Source of the DNA: Opitutales bacterium
GTDB taxonomy: Bacteria; Verrucomicrobiota; Verrucomicrobiia; Opitutales; Opitutaceae
Assembly (NCBI GenBank): GCA_021772595.1
Contig: JAJFLS010000226.1
Location: 1 to 12,130 of the forward strand
Length of the DNA: 12,130 nucleotides
Direction of reading: 5' to 3'
This document shows, piece by piece, positions 7,737-12,130 of the stretch. A program made the translations under genes and the position numbers. Every line of letters begins with the position of its first letter. Positions within the stretch are counted from its first letter, which is position 1. Below the pieces are notes generated by a model, which did not search any database, was not told where the DNA came from, and saw only the letters and a program-made list of their open reading frames with translations.

Positions 7737-8345
7737 ATGAACGAAAAACCTTATTTAGAACAAGCGACAGAAATTATAGCCTCCGGTGGCTGGGTTATGA
7801 TTCCTCTCTTCCTGCTAGGCCTCCTCGCTTTCTACGTGGCCGCCCGACTATTTCTCTATTTTCGAAGAGGAAATTTCCGCAAGACCTCGATCGAGCAATG
7901 CGAAGACTGGGTCAAAGACGCGGACCATGCCAAAGGCCAGGTCGGAGAGATTATCCGCTATTCCCAGGACGGGATCGATTCGCTTGACGACATCCAAGAT
8001 CGCTTCGCTGAAATCCGCACCGCCGAAGTGCCCCGCCTAAACCAGAACATCACCATGCTCACGATTCTCGTGAACGCCGCCCCGCTTCTAGGACTGCTTG
8101 GAACTGTGCTCGGCATGCTCAGGACCTTCTACGGCATTTCGCTGGGCGGATCGGAGAGCACAACCAATATCGTCGCCAGCGGCATTCACGAAGCTCTCAT
8201 CACCACTCAGATGGGTCTTTGCCTCGCGATCCCCGGATACTTCATCACATACTTCCTTCGCCAGAAGATCATCGATTTCGAAGGATTCCTGGTTCGGCTC
8301 GAAAGCATCACGCTTCAGGAGTTCCGCGGAAAAGTAACCAGCTAA
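7737..8345 (+). CDS. ExbB/TolQ/MotA-type proton channel protein
   Basis: A 202-residue inner-membrane protein of the MotA/TolQ/ExbB family, which uses the proton gradient to energise TonB or Tol systems. Three membrane segments fit the family: about 15-42 (WVMIPLFLLGLLAFYVAA), 107-130, and 155-175 (GLCLAIPGYFITYFL). The signature PLLGLLGTVLGM sits at 116-127, and the conserved T-T-x-x-G-L pattern appears as ITTQMGL near 155. ATG 7737 places the first membrane segment at the usual distance. An in-frame GTG at 7704 would add 11 residues; neither start has a Shine-Dalgarno. The TonB-like gene follows 30 bp downstream, so the two are very probably one operon. No ExbD gene accompanies it. It is probably an ExbB, but TolQ cannot be excluded by sequence alone. 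Confidence 0.9.
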   Translation: MNEKPYLEQATEIIASGGWVMIPLFLLGLLAFYVAARLFLYFRRGNFRKTSIEQCEDWVKDADHAKGQVGEIIRYSQDGIDSLDDIQDRFAEIRTAEVPRLNQNITMLTILVNAAPLLGLLGTVLGMLRTFYGISLGGSESTTNIVASGIHEALITTQMGLCLAIPGYFITYFLRQKIIDFEGFLVRLESITLQEFRGKVTS

Positions 8346-8375
8346 ACTTTAAACGCTCAAAGCGAAAACAATACA

Positions 8376-9029
8376 ATGAGCACTAATTACACCGCATCCA
8401 ACCAAAACGGGAACGTCTTCTCCAACGGCACGCTCGGACTAGCCATCACCGCAGCAATCTTCATTCTGCTGCCTGCCATGCACATTCTTGGCCAGATCAA
8501 CATGGCCGAGCGAGTGATCAATACCTCGGACGCCAGCGAAGCGCCGCCACCGCCACCGCCAGAAGATCTTCCGCCACCTCCTGAAGAAAAAGAAGATCTC
8601 GATAAGCCTGAAGTGGAAGAGCCTCCACCACCAATGGATCTCACCCAGCTTGAAATGGCGCTCAACCCAGGAGCCGGTGGAGCTACAGGCGATTTCGGCT
8701 TTGGCGATTTCGACACGGGCATCGACGCTCTCGGCGACATGGAGATTTTCGATCTCCGCGATGTCGACAAGCTTCCCCGAGCCCTCTTTCAAACCGAACC
8801 GAATTACCCCTACTCGCTCAAGCAGGCGAAAATCGGAGGGTGGGTTCAAATCGAATGGGTCATCGACGCCAACGGTCGCGTCCTTCGACCGCGCGTCATC
8901 AAATCCTCGAACCGCGAGTTCAACCAACCCGCAATCGAATCGATCATGCGCTCGAAATGGTCTCCCGCCCGAAAAGGCGGCAAGCCCGTCGCCGTACGCG
9001 TAACCCAACGCATGGACTTCAATCCGTAA
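8376..9029 (+). CDS. TonB-family energy transducer, proline-rich
   Basis: A 217-residue TonB-like protein: short cytoplasmic N-terminus, one membrane anchor (about 20-41, ending AAIFILLPAMHILGQ), a periplasmic Pro/Glu-rich spacer (57-87, with a run of six prolines), a Gly/Asp-rich link (98-121), and a C-terminal TonB domain (about 133-217). The C-terminal domain shows YPYSLKQAKIGGWVQIEW, a conserved NGRV turn and SKWSPA. Such proteins carry energy from ExbB-type channels to outer-membrane receptors. A histidine (H36) lies inside the anchor, as in classical TonB where a membrane His is needed for coupling. It follows the ExbB-like gene by 30 bp and is closed by a strong terminator. No Shine-Dalgarno is seen. 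The receptor served is unknown. Confidence 0.92.
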   Translation: MSTNYTASNQNGNVFSNGTLGLAITAAIFILLPAMHILGQINMAERVINTSDASEAPPPPPPEDLPPPPEEKEDLDKPEVEEPPPPMDLTQLEMALNPGAGGATGDFGFGDFDTGIDALGDMEIFDLRDVDKLPRALFQTEPNYPYSLKQAKIGGWVQIEWVIDANGRVLRPRVIKSSNREFNQPAIESIMRSKWSPARKGGKPVAVRVTQRMDFNP

Positions 9030-9065
9030 GAATCGTACTCCGGATAATCCATACAAATTAATTTC

Positions 9066-9097
9066 AAACGGACAGCTTCAGAGCTGTCCGTTTTTTT
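9066..9097 (+). terminator. Strong intrinsic terminator after the first TonB gene
   Basis: AAACGGACAGCT (9066-9077) and AGCTGTCCGTTT (9082-9093) form a perfect 12-bp stem around TCAG, and a run of seven T covers 9091-9097. It separates the two TonB paralogues, so the second may have its own promoter within 9098-9212, though no convincing one is seen. Confidence 0.95.
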
Positions 9098-9212
9098 GGC
9101 TAAACTTCCAATGAGCTTGCGATCCCCGACATTGTTCCGACACTTGTAGGAATTAGGAATCAGCCGCACTCGATCTGCGTGATCGTGCAACTCAAAAACA
9201 AGGGGGAATACA

Positions 9213-9863
9213 ATGAGCACCGTTTACACCCACTCGCATGACACCACGCCAGTCGTCGCTAAAACCGCAATTTCGTTCCTGATCACCATACTGATCTTCG
9301 CCTTGCTTCCCATACTGCACCTCTTACCCGACCTGTGGATTTTCGGTCCCAAAACCTACGTCGCCGACAACGCGATCAACCATCCTCTCGTAGTCGTAGA
9401 AGCGATACCCGTTAAGCCAATGGAAAAGCCGAAGCTCGATAAACCGAAAATAGACAAGCCCAAGCCCCGTCCAACCTTGAAACAAATTGAAAACCTCTTC
9501 ATCGTAGGAGGAGGAATTGGCGACGATAGCATTTTCTCGAACTACACCGATTTGATCGACCCGGACGCCGATCTTAAAATCTTCAATCCCGACCAATTGC
9601 AACGCAAGCCGCGACCTATCTTCCAAGCTCAACCAACCTATCCCTACGAACTCAAGAACCAGAAAATCGAAGGATGGGTGCTCCTCGAGTGGATCATCAC
9701 CGACAAAGGACGCGCCATCAGGCCACGCGTTATCAGCTTCAGCCATCGCGGCTTCCAACAAGCAACAATCGACTCGATTCTGAAATCCAAACGGAGCCCA
9801 GGCGAAATCTCCAACAAGCCCGTCTATAGTCGAGTCCGCCAAAATTTCACGTTCAACCTTTAG
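9213..9863 (+). CDS. Second TonB-family energy transducer, paralogue of the upstream one
   Basis: A 216-residue TonB-like protein with the same plan as its upstream neighbour: a membrane anchor at about 18-38 (ITILIFALLPILHLL), a Lys/Pro spacer in place of the Pro/Glu one (67-87, repeats of xKPK), a Gly-rich link, and a C-terminal TonB domain at about 132-216 (YPYELKNQKIEGWVLLEW). About half of the C-terminal domain residues match the neighbour, and H36 falls at the same position. The 14 bases around the start codon (AATACAATGAGCAC) are identical in both genes, which supports tandem duplication. Here the usual WSPA of the neighbour is RSPG. A G-rich ribosome site (AAGGGGGAA) precedes the ATG. 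The spacer charge has switched from acidic to basic, suggesting a different receptor or partner. Confidence 0.9.
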   Translation: MSTVYTHSHDTTPVVAKTAISFLITILIFALLPILHLLPDLWIFGPKTYVADNAINHPLVVVEAIPVKPMEKPKLDKPKIDKPKPRPTLKQIENLFIVGGGIGDDSIFSNYTDLIDPDADLKIFNPDQLQRKPRPIFQAQPTYPYELKNQKIEGWVLLEWIITDKGRAIRPRVISFSHRGFQQATIDSILKSKRSPGEISNKPVYSRVRQNFTFNL

Positions 9864-10001
9864 AAAAAGAGTCAAAGCTCCCCATAATTGGCGTTGAGCC
9901 GTTAAGCCAGTGGCTTGCCCAGGCGTAGCTCGCAGGTTGTACTCAAAGGTCGGTCGGTGTTTTTACGCCGAGGCAGTCTTCGTCTCGCGACAAACCGCTC
10001 G

Positions 10002-10110
10002 GTTAAGCCTGGCGGAGAAGGAGGGATTGGCTGTCGCTTATGCTCCAAGTCCTGGCGGACCCGCGCTTCGCGCGGCCCCTCTCCGCTCGCAAGCTCGCTT
10101 CGTCGAACCC
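10002..10110 (-). repeat. Second copy of tRNA-Ser 3' end, split by a structured ~75-bp insert
   Basis: Bases 10002-10028 are identical over 27 bp to 10188-10214, which is the tRNA-Ser 3' end (acceptor strand, CCA, part of the T arm) plus 8 bp of downstream flank. In this copy the sequence breaks off in the T-loop at about 10028, and TCGAACCC, the rest of the T arm, resumes at 10103-10110. Removing about 75 bp would restore 34 bp identical to the real gene. Beyond 10110 the match to the tRNA stops, so this is a fragment and not a working tRNA. It could be a tRNA-derived repeat, an att-like remnant, or one member of a dispersed family. Confidence 0.8.
10028..10102. other. Insert made of contiguous hairpins within the tRNA fragment
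   Basis: The insert reads as hairpins with no bases between them: TTGG/CCAA (10027-10030 and 10045-10048), GTCC/GGAC (10049-10052 and 10057-10060, loop TGGC) and CCGCGC/GCGCGG (10061-10066 and 10070-10075, loop TTC). A fourth small one, GCT/AGC (10085-10094), follows a C-rich stretch. The first stem uses two T of the tRNA boundary. No coding potential is visible. The structure may matter as RNA or as DNA. Confidence 0.6.
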
Positions 10111-10187
10111 TTGGAATTCTCGAATCCCTCATTCGCAGCATGCCCTCCGCAGAACGACAATTCCTAATTCTTCGTTCTTACTTCTAC

Positions 10188-10285
<98 letters not shown>

Positions 10286-10570
10286 AACCGGGAAAAGGGC
10301 ATCAAAAGGACTGCCCTTTTCATTGCAAGGACGGAATCCTCGATTCTCGCCGCGATAAAAGTCCGTCCGGCTACGATCTCGAATGAACCGCATCGGCAGA
10401 ACCCCCATGGCATCGATGGTCTCCTCACTCTACGCAAGCGTCTCAACTACTAGGCTTCTCACGCAAAAACCATTCTCCCTTCCCTCAATGGCTTAAGTAA
10501 ATCGCGAAGCACCCGAAAACCGACCTAACAATCCTCAATCGGGCAACACCTAAAATTAACAAACAATCCT
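10286..10570. other. Intergenic region between tRNA-Ser and the secreted TonB-domain gene
   Basis: These 285 bp must hold the promoters of the leftward tRNA and the rightward gene, but no box pair stands out. Seen are a 10-bp hairpin (10292-10321), a GGACGGA/TCCGTCC inverted pair (10329-10335 and 10362-10368) and a small GAATC/GATTC hairpin (10334-10346). A TAAAAT-like box near 10551 lies too close to the ATG to be persuasive. Confidence 0.5.
10292..10321. terminator. Hairpin with A- and T-rich flanks, possible terminator
   Basis: GAAAAGGGCA (10292-10301) and TGCCCTTTTC (10312-10321) form a perfect 10-bp stem with a 10-nt loop. The A-tract, GC stem and T-tract order is that of a weak bidirectional terminator. 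On the plus strand it could stop readthrough from the TonB genes. On the minus strand it would lie in the tRNA leader, where termination would be harmful, so the role is unclear. Confidence 0.4.
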
Positions 10571-11164
10571 ATGGAACATTCAATAATACGTTACATCCTC
10601 TTCGCCCTCTGCATCGGCGGCATGATCAACGCTTCAGCAACGACCCTCACGCTTTCCGACGGAAGCCAGATCGAAGGTGAGATCAGCAAGGTCTTCAAGA
10701 ACCAAGTCACTATCACAGGAAACGACGGCACCAAGTCCGAGCATTCCTTCTCGAAATTCGATTCCTCGAGCAAGACAGTCATCAAAGAATGGAAGAGCAG
10801 CAATCCTCATAAAGTGGACGTCTACAACAAATTTGACTCCCAGCCTGTCGTAAAATCGAGCCTAATGCCTCAAATCCCATATCAGTTGCGCAATGGTGAC
10901 TTCAATGGAACGGCCAGCGTCGAGCTGACTCTTGATGCGACCGGTCGCGTGATTCACGCATCCATCGCCAGGTCAACACACCCTGAGCTGGAAACTGCTT
11001 CAATCGAAGCCACTAAAGAATGGGAATTCGAGCCGGCATACATACATGGGAGAGCGGTTAAATCGAAACTACGCGTTCCGTTTAACTTCAGCTATACAGC
11101 TCCTCAGGATACGGTGATGGAGACTCTCGCTCCTTACACCAAAGGAGACGCTTTCCAACTGTAA
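10571..11164 (+). CDS. Exported protein with TonB C-terminal domain, no membrane anchor
   Basis: A 197-residue protein with a signal peptide (hydrophobic YILFALCIGGMINASA, likely cleaved after residue 23) in place of the membrane anchor of true TonB. Residues 24-75 form a small beta-rich segment (TLTLSDGSQIEGEISKVF) resembling SH3-like domains common in exported proteins of this phylum; that likeness is inference. Residues about 92-175 are a TonB C-terminal domain: VVKSSLMPQIPYQL, an ATGRV turn and KEWEFEPA, the usual W-x-x-x-P motif. With no anchor it cannot contact an ExbB-type channel directly; it may act in the periplasm as a structural or binding module. It is a single-gene unit with a strong terminator 43 bp downstream. 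The ATG lacks a Shine-Dalgarno. Confidence 0.85.
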   Translation: MEHSIIRYILFALCIGGMINASATTLTLSDGSQIEGEISKVFKNQVTITGNDGTKSEHSFSKFDSSSKTVIKEWKSSNPHKVDVYNKFDSQPVVKSSLMPQIPYQLRNGDFNGTASVELTLDATGRVIHASIARSTHPELETASIEATKEWEFEPAYIHGRAVKSKLRVPFNFSYTAPQDTVMETLAPYTKGDAFQL

Positions 11165-11206
11165 GCATTTACTCTGTTCGCGCCTTGCGAGCATCCAATA
11201 ATTTCT

Positions 11207-11238
11207 AAAGACCGGCATATCCTCGCCGGTCTTTTTTT
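11207..11238 (+). terminator. Intrinsic terminator of the exported TonB-domain gene
   Basis: AAAGACCGGC (11207-11216) and GCCGGTCTTT (11225-11234) form a perfect 10-bp stem with an 8-nt loop, and seven T follow (11232-11238). Confidence 0.95.
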
Positions 11239-11258
11239 ATATCCAGATTGCTAGATGC

Positions 11259-11286
11259 AAAAAAGCGGCTCGATGATTCGAGTCGC
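11259..11286 (-). terminator. Intrinsic terminator of the rpsB-tsf operon
   Basis: On the minus strand the arms 11278-11286 and 11265-11273 pair over 9 positions with one A-C mismatch and a 4-nt loop, and six T follow (complement of the A-run 11259-11264). It lies about 30 bp after the tsf stop, back to back with the terminator of the convergent gene. Confidence 0.78.
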
Positions 11287-11315
11287 CTTTCGTAAATACC
11301 TTGCTGGAGAAACCT

Positions 11316-11915
11316 CTAGCCTTCGCTCTCTTCTCCAATTTGGAAACGAGAAAACCGGTTGATCTGAATGTTCTCGCCGAGCTTCGAGATTTGCTCGCTC
11401 AGAACATCCTGAACCGTCTTATCGCCATCCTTTACAAATGGCTGATCCAGCATACATGCCGTCGAAAAGTACTTGTTCAGCTTGCCTTCGACGATCTTCT
11501 GAACCGCCGCAGGAGGCTTACCCTCCGCTTGAGAAACCGCGATCTCGCGTTCCTTTTCAACTAAATCCGCAGGAATCGAATCACGACTGACGCAGATCGG
11601 ATTGACCGCCGCGATGTGCAAGCAGAGATCCTTCACGAACGACTTAAAGTCGTCCGTCTTCGCCACGAAATCGGTTTCGCAATTCACCTCGATCAGGACG
11701 CCCACTTTGCCACCTAGATGGATGTAGGACTCGATCAAGCCTTCCGAAGTCGCTCGACCCGCCTTCTTCGAGGCGGAAGCGATACCCTTCTTGCGAAGGA
11801 TCGTGATCGCCTGTTCCAAATCGCCATTCGACTCGGTCAACGCCTTCTTGCAGTCCATCAAGCCCGCGCCCGTTTGGCCACGCAGCTCGCCTACTTGTTT
11901 TGCTGTAATGCTCAT
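11316..11915 (-). CDS. tsf: Translation elongation factor Ts, short form
   Basis: A 199-residue EF-Ts, the guanine-nucleotide exchange factor that recycles EF-Tu. The N-terminal domain begins SITAKQVGELRGQTGAGLMD and continues CKKALTESNGDLEQAI and LRKKG, a standard UBA-like opening. The TDFVAKTDDF segment, which contacts EF-Tu in known structures, is intact, followed by LCLHIAA. The protein is about 200 residues, as in Thermus, and much shorter than the roughly 280 of E. coli, so part of the second core half is absent. The frame is open upstream to 12017, but ATG 11915 gives the family start and clears the upstream gene. A weak AGGG stands 13 bases before it. It is the second gene of a minus-strand pair, 46 bp after an S2-like end. 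Confidence 0.96.
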   Translation of the reverse strand: MSITAKQVGELRGQTGAGLMDCKKALTESNGDLEQAITILRKKGIASASKKAGRATSEGLIESYIHLGGKVGVLIEVNCETDFVAKTDDFKSFVKDLCLHIAAVNPICVSRDSIPADLVEKEREIAVSQAEGKPPAAVQKIVEGKLNKYFSTACMLDQPFVKDGDKTVQDVLSEQISKLGENIQINRFSRFQIGEESEG

Positions 11916-11961
11916 TATTAAATGGTTCCCTATGCTATGGATACGCTTCGCGAGAGGCCGA

Positions 11962-12130
11962 TTAGGATTTCTTCTCTTCTTCCTCCGCAGCCTCGGGCGC
12001 CGCTGCTTCCTCAGCAATAGGAGCCTCTTCAGCAGCCGGAGCTTCTTCGGCAGCTACTGGAGCTTCTTCAGCGACAGGTGCTTCTTCAGCAGCAGGCGCT
12101 TCTTCAGCGACAGATGCCTCTTCAGCAACA
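11962..12130 (-). CDS. rpsB: Probable ribosomal protein S2, C-terminal acidic Ala/Glu/Pro tail, cut by window edge
   Basis: Only the last 55 residues and a TAA stop are visible; the gene starts beyond the window. The tail is a low-complexity run of AEEAPVA-like units with Val, Ala, Pro and Ile varying, ending EAAEEEEEKKS. No S2 core residue is in view. The call rests on gene order: rpsB directly precedes tsf in most bacteria, and some S2 proteins carry C-terminal extensions. The tail would be flexible and acidic. Another protein with an acidic tail cannot be excluded. It is presumably co-transcribed with tsf. Confidence 0.65.
   Translation of the reverse strand, partial: VAEEASVAEEAPAAEEAPVAEEAPVAAEEAPAAEEAPIAEEAAAPEAAEEEEKKS

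Noticed and set aside
8387..8770. Gly/Ser-rich minus-strand frame
   Set aside because: It is the reverse complement of the Pro/Glu-rich TonB spacer.
12003..12130. Repeated units resembling a CRISPR or satellite array
   Set aside because: The repeats stay in frame and encode an Ala/Glu/Pro protein tail, with no spacers.

Overview
The window looks like chromosomal DNA from a Gram-negative bacterium of the Verrucomicrobiota, most likely class Opitutia (Puniceicoccales or Pelagicoccus-like). This is inference from gene content: a TolC-type outer-membrane protein, ExbB and TonB proteins, a stand-alone SWIB-domain protein, a short EF-Ts and an S2-like acidic tail. About half of the genes lack a clear Shine-Dalgarno sequence. 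No phage, transposase, plasmid or CRISPR genes are visible.

Layout. Bases 1-2384 (+): the end of a CPBP/CAAX-type membrane protease, a TolC-family outer-membrane protein 8 bp downstream, then a small YfcE-like metallophosphoesterase. Bases 2453-4930 (-): a large Ski2-like DExH helicase, convergent with the phosphoesterase. Bases 5040-5834 (+): an endonuclease/exonuclease/phosphatase (EEP) protein, divergent from the helicase. Bases 5934-6209 (-): a SWIB-domain protein ending at a strong terminator. After a 446-bp AT-rich spacer with palindromes comes a NarL/LuxR response regulator (6656-7357, +) with its own terminator.

Bases 7737-9863 (+) form an energy-transduction cluster: an ExbB/TolQ-type proton channel, a proline-rich TonB, a terminator, then a second TonB paralogue of almost the same length. 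No ExbD is present. A third TonB C-terminal protein with a signal peptide instead of a membrane anchor follows at 10571-11164. Between them lies tRNA-Ser(CGA) on the minus strand. The window closes with tsf and the end of what is probably rpsB, both on the minus strand.

The least ordinary stretch is 9864-10198, next to tRNA-Ser. It holds a second copy of the tRNA 3' end plus 8 bp of its flank, identical over 27 bp. The copy is split inside the T-loop by about 75 bp that read as three abutting hairpins, after which the T-arm sequence resumes. This looks like a tRNA-derived repeat or att-like remnant carrying a structured insert, and it is the best candidate here for something undescribed.
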